64,000 nucleotides of DNA from Jacaranda mimosifolia (taxonomy: Eukaryota; Streptophyta; Magnoliopsida; Lamiales; Bignoniaceae): the NCBI GenBank assembly GCA_018894105.1, contig CM032120.1:26682710-26746709 (forward strand), given 5' to 3'. Positions 25,891-38,144 of the stretch are shown in pieces. Both the position numbers and the translations under genes were made by a program. The notes under the pieces were generated by a model. That model was not told where the DNA came from. It saw only the letters and a program-made list of their open reading frames with translations, and did not search any database. How positions within the stretch are numbered: the first letter of the stretch is position 1; the number at the start of each line of letters is the position of its first letter.

Positions 25891-26292
25891 TAGGAATGGC
25901 AATGGGTCGGGGCCACAATTTGGAACCATTCCAAAACTCATCCCTTTTGGAACGGGTCTTGAGTTTTAATTTTTAAACTCGGACCCAGTCGAAACTTGCC
26001 CCATTAGAAAGTTATATATAAATACATGCACATATAAATATTTAAATAATTAATTCTTTATTAATAATATTATTTATTTTATTTAGAAAGTTATAGTGAT
26101 ATTATCCTTTTCAAAATATATATATATATATATATATTTATAAACATACAAATGAGTTTGACGAGTTTAATAGGTCCAATTTGCTAAAATTCAAGTTTAA
26201 AGCGAGGCGGCTCTTGAGTTCTTAAAAATCTTAATGGGATGGGCCCTAAATCTTAGCCAACCCATCCCAAACCCGTCATATTGCCATCCCTA
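25891..26292. mobile_element. hAT-like MITE, 402 bp, termini TAGG(A/G)ATGGCAAT
   Basis: The left end is TAGGAATGGCAATGGGTCGG. The right end read in reverse is TAGGGATGGCAATATGACGG. The flanking 8-mers CATAAAGT and CGTGGAGC differ only by transitions. The uninterrupted A2 site reads '(a)gcgtggagc'. The element is absent from A2, confirming it as an insertion. The interior carries gggtcttgagtt / cccatcccaaaccc words and no protein. Confidence 0.75.
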
Positions 26293-26357
26293 CGTGGAGC
26301 TTCGTAGTCCTTTAAAACTCTAATTCTCCGTTATATTAAATATATAATATTTGGGTT

Positions 26358-28042
26358 TATTGGCCTATGTTTAGTTTTTGTAAAAATATTTTTCAACTCC
26401 ACAAACAATAACAAACGAACTATACATTCCCCAATTTTAAATCCCAAAATATCTTTTTTATTCCCAAAATACCCCTAATAGCAAAAATAAAAAAAAAGGC
26501 AAACCTAACTCTCATCTTTTCACTCTATCTTTCACATCACTCATTCATTTCTTACTATGTCATATATGAAAATATTAAATTTTTACTAATTCTTTTTGCA
26601 TTTAGTTATTGGTGGGATTAAACTAATATCTTTCTATTTGAAGCACTGTGCGGTATGCCTTTCAATTCAACAAGCATACGCTGGCCAGAATAGTACTTTT
26701 ATTTCTGTCTCTGTTTAGCTGAATCGCTCGGGATATCCTCGCATCATTCCGGCATCTCACCTTAAGAGGATCCTTAAAGGTGATTCCAAAACTGATTTGC
26801 TAGTGGTTCTTGTCGCTTTTCTTCGAAGGCTATTGAATTAGCTAAATCATGTGGGTGGCGGTTGTCCATGGATGTCCCTTGGGCCTATTTTTCATCGGAT
26901 ACGAGAGCAGTAGTTAAAATTAAATAAAGTGTGATAATTTTTTAAATAATCTAAAATATTTAATAAAATATTAATCAAATAAATTAATATAATCATCCAA
27001 AAATATTTAGAAAATTAATTATAATTTTAAAATATTATTTTATTTTATTTTTTATTTTTGAGTAAAATATATTATTTATGAATAACTAATTTATAATTTA
27101 ATGTATTATTTACTAATTACAAAGTAAATATGTTAAGTATATTTCATGGTTAGGTTATCTTATTTAATAAGTTAATATGTAATTTTATTATTTTATTTAT
27201 TTTTTATATATTTAATTATTTCTTTACTATTACTTTTTATACCAATTATTACATATTTACATTACATTTTTAATTTAATAGTATTTATATGAATTAATAC
27301 ATACTTATATTTAATTATTTATTTAAACATTAAATATATTAATAATTATAGATTTATTAAAATATAAATAATATTTTTGTTAACTCGTATATTTAGTAAT
27401 AAATATATTATAATTTAAAATCTTATTAAAATCTTATTTAAATTAGTAAATATATTAATGATTACACCCTAAAATATTATCAAAATTATTTTAAATTTTA
27501 CTTAATTAATTACTATTAATATTATTAATTACAAGAATTTAAAAATATATATTTAATTAGCAGTGCATCATAATATGTTTATCCATTTTTTTGCTTAATT
27601 ATCATTAAATAAAGTTTTATAATTAAATTATATTATTTTTATTTCATAATTTGTATTCATTTCATTAGATTATTATGTCACAATAATTTTCTTAATTATT
27701 AATTTTTTAAGTTTAAAATTAAATTAATTACACATCACATCATCACAATCATACATCAATTATTATAAATATATACATACATACATACATCAATTAACCA
27801 TTATATCTATATATATTTATTAAATTTAAAAATACAATTTTGCCTTGCAAACCCAACAAAAAAGTTACTGATTTGAAATTTACAGTAAAATTTATCTCTT
27901 GCAAAATAATTCCAAACAAACAATTCCTTTTTTTGTGTTTTCTCAAAATAAAATCAAACAACGTAACCATTCTCCATAAATCTCAAAACACCTTTATCCA
28001 AAACATTTTTCAAAATTCACCCAAAACTCAACTAAACAAAGC
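26358..28042. mobile_element. AT-rich inserted element, 1685 bp, in A1
   Basis: A2 reads straight through at this point (atatttgggttttcagtta), while A1 has 1.7 kb extra. The insertion is flanked by TTTGGGTT and TTTGGGCT, an 8-bp duplication with one transition. Ends are TATTGGCCTATGTTTAG and CTAAACAAAGC, which share an inverted GTTTAG core. It belongs to the same sequence family as the segments at 33855-34191 (inverted) and 44507-44900. It is extremely AT-rich and encodes nothing recognisable. Confidence 0.6.
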
Positions 28043-29362
28043 TTTGGGCTTTCAGTTATATGGGCAAACCATTAATTCATAATAAGACATTTGGTTGAAT
28101 GTTTGAAATGAATATTGGATGCTATTTATGAAAAAATGATTGAGGATTTGATCTTCTATATCAAACTTCATGTTTTTAAAGTGAAGCCATAAATAATCCA
28201 TTAAACTCGTAGTAGTGCTATACCAATTTTATAAGCGTGTCTTTTTCTAAGAAATTAGCAAGGTTTGGGTATTAAATTGGAAATAGTGATATTTGGTTTT
28301 TATTTTTTATTTAACTTTTGATAATTTTTAAATAACTTTGAAATAATTTTTTATATGAACTCAAGAATAATCATTTAATTTCAATTTAATAAGAATAATA
28401 ATGAAAAAAAAGTATAAATAGCTCTATTATATATATATATATATATATAAATGAGGATAGTGCAAGATATTTATAATTGAGACCTACTTGACCAATATCG
28501 AGTAGTTAGCATAATTTAATTTGATACGACAACATATCTCAAAATTAATGGTCATAATTTATTGAACTACCAAATTGATTAAATTTATCCAACCCCATCC
28601 AAGTATAGAATGAGTGATCCTTTGATAATTTAGATCTATTTATAAGGACAATGTGATATTTTTCATATGCGTTTTGTATAGTATTTATCGAATTTTTATG
28701 CGTACATAAATGAAAATTGTTGAGAATAAAAAGGAAGGTTCCATCACTTTTTGTCAAAACCCTTTTGAATGTTGTAGGGAAATAATTTCCACCAATCAAC
28801 TCCGTTTCTGTCCTTTTCTTTTCTAGCCAAACGCAATTCAGAAAGCAAGAAAAATGTGTGGGACTGATTAGGGTGGAACCAAATCAACTAATGATGTTGG
28901 GCTATATGAATATTGGGCTCAAGTAAAATTTGTGCTACAAGGCCCAGAAGCCTTCACATTAAGTATTTAATTATGGAATTAATAATTTATATATTGTGAC
29001 TTGTGAGCATTTAAAATTGAATTCCAAGTTTGGGAGCGGGCAGATGGTACTTGAAAAATAAGTTACCCATTCTAAAGAAATTATATAACTTAGTAAATTT
29101 CCTATCTTCATTTAATTCTTTCATTGTACAAACAGAGAAATATTTTAAATTTAAGCATGAACTATATAGATATTTGATGGTAGGATAAATAGCTCCTAGT
29201 TTAATTGACTTTGATGACAAGAGAATTATTACTGTAATTGAATATTGATGGACTTTAACCCGTAATGAATCAAAAAATGACAATCATACTGAATTAAGCC
29301 GTTCGTAAAATCTACAAGAATCGCCTAACTTCAAACATGAAAGGTTGAATTTGGCCTGCACA

Positions 29363-29367
29363 TAAAG
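29363..29367. repeat. Left 5-bp target duplication of the Copia element
   Basis: TAAAG here matches TAAAG at 32737-32741, just outside the two LTRs. Five bases is the expected length for LTR retrotransposons, and it fixes the outer limits of the insertion. Confidence 0.85.
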
Positions 29368-30378
29368 TGTTGGAAGTTGGTCTTTTTGACCATATTTTTA
29401 AGTGTACTCAAAGGCATTAATTTTCAAAAAATTAGGAATCGACGCAAACTACGCTGCAGGTAGATAACGATAATGTGTTTAATTGACCAAAACTAATTTC
29501 GGGTGAATGAGAAATTAATGGTCAAAGTGAGCTACTTAAAAGTTGACTAAGAAGACTAGAATGAGCCAAAGGAATGGGAGGATTGAAACTCCATCCCACA
29601 TTGTAAAAGGTGGTCTTGAATATATGTTTCAAGTGTGGAGGTAAGCAATGAGCCCCTTGGGGATATCACAATTGTTTAGAGGGGAGAGGACCTATATGGT
29701 GGTTGGCTCAATCCAACCCACACGCGCCGCCGCCGCCGCCGCCGCCGCCCACCTGCCCATCTTTCTGGTTGGACTGGGCGTGGGCGTGGGCTTGACTTAA
29801 ATTGGGCCTTCAGTCTAATGTTAAATTTTTGGACTAAATCTGGCCCACCAAGAAATAACCTTCAAATTTCTAAAATTAATTTCCTTATCCAGAAAACAAG
29901 TGGAGTTTATTTTAGCTTATCTAAATCCTCCAGCAGATGTACTTGGACTACACGAATTTCCAGCAAATGAATCTGGACTGTGTCATTCAACTTTCTGCTT
30001 TAATGGTGGCTGCTTTGGAAATTTGCAGCAACATTAATGTTATTAATGACCACCTTTCTGGCTGCCACTTTGGCATTATATAAATATCAATCTCGGATAA
30101 TAGATATGCATGATAAGACATACAACATACAAGATACACAACACTTTTCATACAATATTATGAGCATAGTCCTGAGAGTTCAGTATGCCTAAAGTTTGAG
30201 GGATCAAATGATTTGTAGTGTTGCTACCGTTTGAATTAGTCATTGTATCTTAGGAGATGATAGCCAGTTGTCGTTACCACTAGTGCGGGGCTAATTCATC
30301 TTAAAGACAGAGAGCTTCACTCTCGCATCAACTACTTGATTCTTAGTGATCACAGAAATTCCACACACCGGACCAGCA
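29368..30378 (+). repeat. 5' LTR of a Copia-type retrotransposon
   Basis: The LTR is about 1.0 kb and runs from TGTTGGAAGTTGG to CCGGACCAGCA. It aligns end to end with 31760-32736. It carries a TATA-like TATATAAAT at 30077-30085 followed by the probable R region. A (CCG)n microsatellite at about 29724-29749 is much longer than in the partner LTR. Confidence 0.88.
30077..30085 (+). promoter_or_regulatory. TATA-like box in the 5' LTR
   Basis: TATATAAAT in 'gcattatataaatatca' is conserved in the 3' LTR (around 32463-32475). Its conservation between LTRs and its position in the last third of the LTR fit the U3 promoter of the retrotransposon. Activity today is unknown. Confidence 0.5.
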
Positions 30379-30410
30379 ATTTTAAGACGAATTATCCAAT
30401 TTGTGTGATT

Positions 30411-30635
30411 ATGGCATCAAACCAAGTTATTGTTCTGCTAACCACTGCTGCTGCACTCGTTCATGCTCGTGGAGAAAGACCAACGAAATTCATTGGATTG
30501 GATTTTAAGAGGTGGCAGCAAAAGATGATGTTTTACCTAATAACGTTGAGCCTTGTTAGATTTCTGAAAGAGGATGCACCTGCCGTACCTGAAGGTGACA
30601 CTTATATCCAAAAAGGGGCAACTTTGGATACCTAG
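30411..30635 (+). pseudogene. N-terminal fragment of Copia gag
   Basis: The reading frame begins MASNQVIVLL just after the 5' LTR and includes KFIGLDFKRWQQKMMFYL. This resembles the conserved 'KFxGxNFKRWQQKMLFYLTTL' start of plant Copia Gag polyproteins. It ends at a TAG after about 74 codons. Gag-like sequence continues out of frame ([20 protein letters not shown]; then KFVVAKFLDYKMVD) to about 30860. Confidence 0.75.
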
Positions 30636-30889
30636 AATCAAATCGATTTCTTGTGCCAGAATTATAGTCTGAATGGCTTGGATGACTCACTGTATAATGT
30701 TCACAGCCTGATTAAGATAAATAAAGAGCTGTGGGATTCACTTGATAAGAAATACCGGCAAAAAATGCCGGTTTGAAGAAATTTGTGGTGGCCAAATTTT
30801 TGGACTACAAGATGGTGGATTTCAAATCTGTCATGAGCTAAGTCCAAGAATTGTAGATTATTCTACATGAAATTCATGCTAAGAACATT

Positions 30890-31075
30890 TTGGGGGAAGC
30901 TATCATTTTAGCTAACCACATTTTGAACAAAACATCCTACAAAGGGAAAGATAAAACCTTTTATGAATTATGAAAATGTCACAAACCTTCTTATAAATAT
31001 ATGCAAATGTGGGGATGCTTAGCCAAAGTGGAAGTACCTAAGTCAAAGCAGCATGAATACTGGTAAATCTCGTCA
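30890..31075 (+). pseudogene. Copia pol fragment (distal integrase region)
   Basis: In one frame the translation reads AIILANHILNKTSYKGKDKTFYEL, then a stop, then KCHKPSYKYMQMWGCLAKVEVPK. This matches the distal integrase stretch of Tnt1-like Copia elements, where 'KTPYELWxGxKPSYxxLxVWGCLA' is typical. The W of YELW is replaced by a TGA stop. It joins directly to gag-derived sequence, so a large internal deletion removed the intervening pol. Confidence 0.7.
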
Positions 31076-31759
31076 TATTAGACGATGACACAATACCATA
31101 AGGTAATTGATTTCAAATGGGGTAATTTCACTTGATTGTGAGAATTTAGCGAATCCATCAACAAAAAGCTTGCCCAGAGATCAAGTGAAATGCCTGTCAA
31201 GAGAAATGAGACTAAAACCCATAAGTCTGAGAACCGACATAGCAAACACCCAACCATGATGATTGGAGATCCCAAGAACTTGGTTCAATGGGACAACTAA
31301 TTATGAAGGTTCATGTGAGCATTTCAACCCATTTCTATGACATGGAAGTGCCGTCTGCTAAGTGGGTACAAGGTTGAGTCTAAACTCTTAATGATTCCCA
31401 AAGCTAGAATAGCGGAGTATGGCAGGATACTCTTTGTGGGAGATCACCTATGTAAGTGTGAAGATGGGCCGCTTCATCGTAAACACTCATGAATCCAAGA
31501 TCGGTGCCCATAGCCAAAACGGACACAACCGGAAGAACTAAGAAGCGTAAGGACAGCTATTGTGTGAGTACTGTTGTCTTGGTTTACACCAACAACTGAA
31601 CAGTTCAAGACACCACGTTCACTGATTAGCCAAGTAAGCCTGATAGTGCTTCACTAAGGTTCAAAGCTACAAACTACCTATCCTGATGCAATAGTTGTTC
31701 GCCTGAACTCTCTTGTATCTGCATCATCAGTTCTATTAATTTCCATTCATGTGGGGGAT

Positions 31760-32736
31760 TATTGGAAATTGGTCTTCTTTGACCAAATTTTTAAGTGTGC
31801 TCAAAGGCATTAATTTTCAAGACATTGGAGATCATCGTAAACTACACTACGGGTAGAAAACAATAATGTGTTTAATCGGCCAAAATCAATTTCGAGTGAA
31901 TGAGAAATTAATTGTCAAAGTGAGTTACTTGAAAGTTAACTAAGAAGACTAGAATGAGTCAAATGAATGGGAGGAGTGAAACTCCATCCCACATTGTAAA
32001 ATGTGGTCTTGAATATATGTCTCAAGAGTGGAGGTAAGGAATGAGTTCCTTGGGGGCACCACAAGTGTTTGGAGGAGAGAGGACCCACATGGTAGTTGGC
32101 TCAATCCAACCTATATACGCCCGCGCGCTGCCGCAGCCTGCCTGTCCAGTTGGACTGGGCTGGGCTTGGGCTTGGGCTTAGGTTAAATTGGGCCTTCGAT
32201 CTAATGTTAAATTTTTGGACTAAATTTGGCCCACCAAGAAATAACCTTCAAACTTTTAAAATTAATTTAAGCTTATCCAAAAAATGAGTGGAGTTAATTC
32301 TAGCTTATCTAAATCCTCCAACGAACATACTTGAACTGCACAAATTTCTAGCAAATGAATCTGGAATGAGTCCTTCAACTTTCTACTTTAATGGTGGCTG
32401 CTTTGGAAATTTGCAGCAACATTAATGCTATTAATGACCACCTTTTCGGCTGCCACTTCGGCATTATATAAATATCAGTTCCGGATAATAGATATGCATG
32501 ATAAGACATACAACATTATGAGCATAGTCCTGAGAGTTCAGTACGCCTAAAGTTTGAGAGCTCAGATGGTTTGTAGTGCTACTTCTATCTGAATTAGTCG
32601 TTGTATTTTGGGAGACGATATCCAATTGCTGTTAGCACCAGTGCTGGGCTAATTTGTCTTACAGACAGAAAGCTTTGCTCTCGCCTCAACAACTTGATTC
32701 TTAGCAATCACGGAAATTCCACACACCGCACCAACA
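31760..32736 (+). repeat. 3' LTR of the Copia-type retrotransposon
   Basis: The LTR begins TATTGGAAATTGG, so the canonical TG start has become TA, and it ends CCGCACCAACA followed by the TAAAG duplication. It follows the purine-rich GTGGGGGA. Relative to the 5' LTR it lacks about 30 bp near 32510 and lacks the expanded CCG run. Confidence 0.85.
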
Positions 32737-33010
32737 TAAAGTATTCAGGTCCTTTTATGATCCTATGAAAATGGATTATATTAGGATCTGATAAGGATAA
32801 GGAAATAATTTTTTATTGAAAATTAATATCTTCGATGCATATAAGAGCTTCAATGGTAAAGGGAGGTAAATACATATCTTTTTAATTAATACTTTTTAGA
32901 TTATATATATTGCTGGCTAAATTTTAATTTAAGTATTGGAGGATTTTCGCTGGTTAATACCTAATGCCTCTAAGTTTTATCTTGTAAGGTATCTAGGAGT
33001 AAAAATAAAA

Positions 33011-36000
33011 TTGCATCAACCTCAACAAGTCGAATCAACCCATCGGTTTCCAAGTACAAATTTTGTTCACATCAATATTACAGCTCTAAAATATGGTATT
33101 ATTAGTATATTATTTCTTGCTCTATATTTTCTGAATTATAATTGCTATTTTCATTTTAAGATGCTACAAAATGAGATTCCACATTTTAAAATTATTTTTT
33201 TCTAAAAAAAAATCACCCTCTTAAAATTATAACACAACACTCGTAGTTCTTAATCAATATTTATAAGGTAATATTGAAAAAGATATACAAATATTTACTT
33301 TTGAAATTACAAATTTACAGAATGTTGGATGAGTCTATGATTGTTTTTTCAATACTAAATCAAAAGCTTTAAGGCCAGAAAAAAAGGTTAAAGAGGATAT
33401 CAAAGATGATGAAGATTCTCTTGTCCCTCTTGCTTGATGATGATGGAGTGTTATGCTATAGTATCAAGTATAGATTTTATTATTTTTATGATTGACTTTT
33501 TTTATATTCTAGTCTTTTGTTGGCATATTTGGATATTATTATGTTAAATTATCTTTTTTATGAGATTGTTGTGAGTTGACATATTGCACAGATTATTGAA
33601 AGACTTAACAAAATCTATGTTCGATTTTTGTGGCTATGATATTTATAAATACAAAGTTATTATTTTGTTTGAAATTATACTAAGTTGTTGTGAATTGGGT
33701 GGATCAAAGCGGGGCGGGTGTGGGTTTTATATACTTAACTCAGGGCGGGTTGAGATTTTCAAATCTAAAACCTGCGGGGCGGGTTTCAAAATATTTTTTT
33801 AAGTGCGGGGAAACTTCGGGTTTAAGGGAAACTCGCCCCATTGCCAAGCCTAGGTAGAGAATGAATTGAGAGAAAATTGTTTATTTATTTGTGTTTTGGG
33901 AGGGAATAATATGTCATATCAATAACTTTTTTATTGAGTTTGTGGGGTAAGTATTTTAAAATGATTTATATATGTGTATATATAGATAGTATGAGTGGTA
34001 GTATGTATATATATTAGTAACGATTAGATAATGTGTGAAACTTTGAGGAATGGTGTGGAATTGTGAATAGTAGGAATTTTTTGGGAAATAAATTTTATAT
34101 TTTGGGAATGAAATTAAAAAATATATAGTATTTATTTGTTTAAATTTTGAGAATTAAAAAATAAACTAGGAGTTTACAACCAAAAAAGGCCAAAGTTTTT
34201 TCCTGATCTGAACACCCATACATTTGAATCCTACAATGCACAACTTATTAGGCTCGCTAGGGCTGCCTGGTAAAACTTTTTGGTGATCAGGTTAATACAG
34301 TAAACTCAAGTGTTTGACAAAAATAAGAAAATGTGTCGAAAATAAGTTATATTATATATCTCAATAAAATATTTAAATTTTAAACTGCTATGTATACTAA
34401 AGGAGTGCCAGTGGACTAGGGCCACGTGGCATCTTGAATGGCCCACTTTTGTCCAATCTCGTGGCCTTGAATATAGTCATTTTATGAGAAGAAAGGTGTG
34501 GCTTCAGTACCACGACCACGGAACTCTATTTAAATTCTTTATTTTAATTTATATTTTATATTTTATTTTACTTTATGGACATATGACGCGTGATTGGAAC
34601 TTAAGCAATCCCAGCCCCATTCATGTTAAACATAGGTGGGATTTATTTTGTTTTCTTATATGTTGTTTTTAAATTAAGAATTTTTCTCAATGTTGCAATT
34701 TCAAAGTTGTTATATTCCACGGACAAAGAAATATATTTTCTTTAAAATTTCAAAATTAAGGTCCGACAAAGGGAAAAACATTTTCTTTGATGCATAATGA
34801 GAAGCGTCCCCTTGGATAGCACCGCAGCATCAAATACACCCTCATTAAGATTTCAAAGTTGTGGGGCCACAAAGGAAAAACATCTTATTGCTTTTAGTGG
34901 TGCCAATTACTCTCTCCGTATCTCTCTAGATATTTTTTTATATCTGTTAGCGAACACTTGACGGGTATGGTAAATTTTTTATGATATAAATAAAAAAAAA
35001 ATTATTTATTTTTATACTAGTTTTCTTAATAATTTTAATATGTTTATTGAAATATTTATAAAAATAAAAATAAAAATAAAAAATTATATAAAGGTATTAA
35101 TAGTAGGGTATAAAATGGGTATGTTGTAAATGGTAATTACTACAAAGTTGTAGTTATTTAATTAAAAATAAATAAAAATAAAAACATTTTAAAAACATTA
35201 TTCCATTTTTTCATTTTTTGGTTGATGTACCTCCAATGCAATCCTCTGCGTGTTCAGCATCATTGGAACTTACATAAATGATAAACCTCGTCCTACTTTA
35301 CGTTAGAGTCTAATGGGATTTACTTTGTTTTCTTATACATTGTTTTTCTCCCAATTCAACCATATAGTTACAACTTACAAGCAACACTTCACATATTCAT
35401 TCCATCTAATAAAATTCAACGTACAAAAAGTAGGAATATACAAAAAAAAGTTAAAACCGACTGAATCCATTGAAATAAAAAAAAAACAAATCGTACTGAA
35501 GTGTATTTGGTTTGACTTTTCGTCATATTTTTAAAATAAATTTGCTTTTCAATTCAATTTATTTTCTTACCAATTAATTGAAATCGAATTGAAAATTGAA
35601 AAAAAAATGATTTAACCGAATGGACCATTATGATTGTGATTTGTTTTCAATATTATTTATTTTATTTTTTTCTTTTATTTCAAATTTTTGATATTCAATT
35701 ATTCAAATTTCAAAGTGAAAGTCAGTTGTCAAACAATTCTAATTCCTCCCTAAATCCTGCCTCCCCGCTACCCCCTTTTCCTTTTCCAACTTTCCCATCC
35801 CTATGATAGTAGTACTCACAAGTCACCATCAATATTTTTAAAATCGGATTGGATAAAGAATCAATAATATTATTGGATATTGATTTGATTGGTTTAACCA
35901 ATTCGACTACTTATTCTATTGATATGATGCTATAATAACATAATATTTATATTTAATTATATATATATAATATTTTAATATTAACAAAAAATAAAACTTC

Positions 36001-36249
36001 CAATGATATAGAAAAAAATATTTGAAAAAATTTCAATTCTTACTCATTTTTAAATACATTCTTTAAAAAAAATATATTATTTCACAATTAGTCAATTATA
36101 AATAAATAAAAAAATAATGTTCAATATTAATTTAAGTAATCGTTCGTTTCATGCTTCAAATCCAAGTAAAAATTAATATTTTTATACTAAATATTCAACA
36201 CAATCTTAGAGAGATAAAACAAAACAAAATAACAAATAAATAGAAGTGT
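33011..36249. other. Repeat-derived intergenic DNA between A1 and the LINE
   Basis: There is no gene. Recognisable pieces are as follows. A GGGCGGG-rich segment at about 33690-33855 ends CGCCCCATTGCCAAGCCTA, a decayed end of the TAGG-ATGGCAAT hAT family. The segment 33855-34191 is an inverted relative of 44507-44900. A duplicated stretch (about 34585-34680 and 35255-35350) shares 'ggattta(t/c)tttgttttctta'. A segment at about 34690-34880 with 'aaagttgtggggcc' and 'aaagggaaaaacat' words recurs at 44.1 kb. Confidence 0.5.
33855..34191 (-). repeat. Dispersed repeat, inverted relative of 44507-44900
   Basis: Read in reverse complement from 34191 it begins GGCCTTTTTTGGTTGTAAA and includes 'ctcaaaatttaaa' and 'cattcccaaaatataaaa'. 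These match 44507 onward (GGCTTTGTTTGATTGTAAA) in the same order, and more distantly the element at 26358. It is probably a MITE family present at least three times in the window. Confidence 0.65.
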
Positions 36250-36292
36250 CTTAAGTAGAAATGAGTATTGTCATTTCATTGTACTCTAACGT

Positions 36293-38124
36293 GTGGAATT
36301 CTATTTTGTGAGAGAAATTTTGGTGGATGCTCTTCCTTCTCTCTTTTTTTCTCTTTCTCCTAATTTTATTTTTCCCATCTTTTTTCCTGTTTCGGCAATC
36401 TTTCATTCTTCCTACGTCTGCGTCTTATTCTCTCTCTTTGGCACCGCCTCCGGCGGTCAGCGGCGAGTTCTCTCCATGCTATATATGGCCTCTTCTCCTC
36501 AGCGTTCCTCACTATCTATGCCTCCGCTCCTCCCCTTTGATTCCCTCCCCTCCCTTTCTGTTTCAAGTTTAATCCCTTTTCCCGTTTACTCTGTTTGGTC
36601 ATCTCCTCCGCTCAGCCCCTCTCGCCTTCCCCATGCCCAGATCTCTCCTCCCCCTTCTTCTTCTGGTCCTCCCCCTCCATCCTTTGCCTCGATTGTGCAT
36701 CTTAACACCATAGAATAGCTGGGCCTTGAGAGCCACAATGAGTCGCTGTTTCTTAATCAAGATGATCTGAAAGTTGGCTCCATCTCGTCGAAGGATGGAA
36801 GGCCACACATTTTCTTCTCTGAATCTAAGGTCCTCGGCTTGTCTTCCTCTTTTCAATTTGCTTTAATAGGTAAATTTTCATTTGGTTTGCCAAAATACCA
36901 CACCCTCGTTCAATTTCTAGAATCGCAAAGTCTCAGCGAGGGTTTTTCAATTCGGGTTTTGAACCCTAAACATGTAGTGATTGTTTTGATTAATTCTGAA
37001 GACTACACTTTGTTGAGATTAAGGCGAGAATGGATGGTGGGAGGATTGCCCATGCGAACTTTGGCCTAGAATCCTGATTTTGATTCTACTTTTGAACCCT
37101 CGATCGCGCCTATTTGGGTTAGGATCCCAGATCTTCCTTTAAACCACTTCAGTAGAAAGGCACTTTTCACCATAGCAGAAGCGATTGGTAAACCTTTGAA
37201 GATAGATGAGGCAACTAGGTGGAGAATGATGGTGAGCTATGCCAGAATCTGTGTGGAAGTTGACCTCACAGCACCTCTGCCTCCTGAAATCTCTATTCAA
37301 CAAGGGAGTTCTTAAAAAATTCTCAAACTGGTTTATGAGAAAATCCCCAGTTACTATTCGCATTGCAGGCACATTGGGCATGATATTCACGTCTGCTATG
37401 TGAAAGGAAATGGTCCTAAACCTCCGGTGAGGCGAATTATCAATAGGCCCCAAAAAACTGCTATCTTGGACAAAGGCAAAATTGTGGCAGACTCAGTTCA
37501 GACCCAGTTTGAAACAGGTGAACCCAATGGCTCAAAATCAATTCCTCCTATCCTAGTGAGTAACTCCTTTAAGATTCTTGGAGACTCTGTTTTACCTAAG
37601 ATGATACTCTGGAGAATCATACCCATGTGGTTGATGTGCTTATTGAGGTTGGCAATGATGTGAACATGGAAGACCTGGATGGTTTGTTGAATGTTGATGG
37701 GGTTAACTTATTTGCGGAGGGAGATATACCCAAAGCTAAGCCTCCCAAAAAAACTAAACCTTTACTTCTGAAACCCCATGATAACCCCAAATATCCTCCT
37801 CCTCCAGTCACATCCTCTTTGGATCCTCTTCTTGTGAACCCCAATCCTACTTCTGTTCCTCCTAAGAAGCCAAAAATTATGTCCAAAAAGATCACCCCTG
37901 ATCCTCTGCCCTCGGATCCAGATATTCCCCCTCCATGCATTTCCCTGATTCCCGATTCCACTCCCCTATCTACTGACCTCATCTTGGAGGATGCTCAAGT
38001 CAGGGCCTCCACTCCGAAGTCCTTATCTGATTGTGAGACTTCACATGTCCCAAAGAAACCTCCTAAACAGAGTTCTAAAAAGCCTAAAAAACCAAAATCG
38101 CCCAACCTTCAACCTGCCCCCTAA
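36293..38124 (+). pseudogene. LINE ORF1 remnant (DUF4283 + CCHC knuckle + Pro/Lys-rich tail)
   Basis: The main frame is interrupted by stops at 36716-36718, 37067-37069 and 37313-37315, then shifts near 37630. Between the stops it encodes a DUF4283-like nucleic-acid-binding domain (LSSSFQFALIGKFSFGLP, then PIWVRIPDLPLNHF, then GKPLKIDEATR). A CRHIGHDIHVCYVKG segment follows, resembling a zinc knuckle that has lost part of its consensus. The last part is very rich in proline and lysine, as in plant LINE ORF1 tails. Confidence 0.75.
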
Positions 38125-38144
38125 GCATAATCTCATCTTATCTC

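Larger units (their letters stand above)
29368..32736 (+). mobile_element. Degenerate Copia LTR retrotransposon, about 3.4 kb, inserted in A1
   Basis: Two roughly 1-kb direct LTRs enclose only 1.38 kb of internal DNA, far less than the 4-5 kb of an intact element. The interior holds the start of gag, a short integrase-proximal piece of pol, a non-coding 3' segment and a purine run GTGGGGGA before the 3' LTR. Protease, most of integrase, reverse transcriptase and RNase H are missing. A TAAAG duplication flanks it, and the paralogous empty site is preserved in A2 near 61015-61055. No clear primer-binding site was seen. Extra 3' LTR differences, including a ~30-bp deletion near 32510, suggest it is old. 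Confidence 0.85.
24115..33010. repeat. Block A1: non-coding duplicated block, interrupted by five insertions
   Basis: Once insertions are removed, the A1 pieces align collinearly and in the same orientation with block A2 (51593-61310). The pieces are about 24115-24191, 25228-25254, 25688-25890, 26293-26357, 28043-29367 and 32737-33010. Shared landmarks include 'ggtagtgtt(c/t)gact', 'tgattatgattttcagtatgg'-like text, 'cagttatatgggcaa', 'ggaaggttccatcacttttt' and 'aaggcccagaagccttcac'. There is no coding potential. It may be a segmental duplication or an old non-autonomous transposon family; I cannot tell which from two copies. Confidence 0.8.

Noticed and set aside
37627..38124. A proline-rich cell-wall-like protein
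   Set aside because: It sits between the LINE ORF1 knuckle and the ORF2 endonuclease and is the usual Pro/Lys-rich tail of LINE ORF1.
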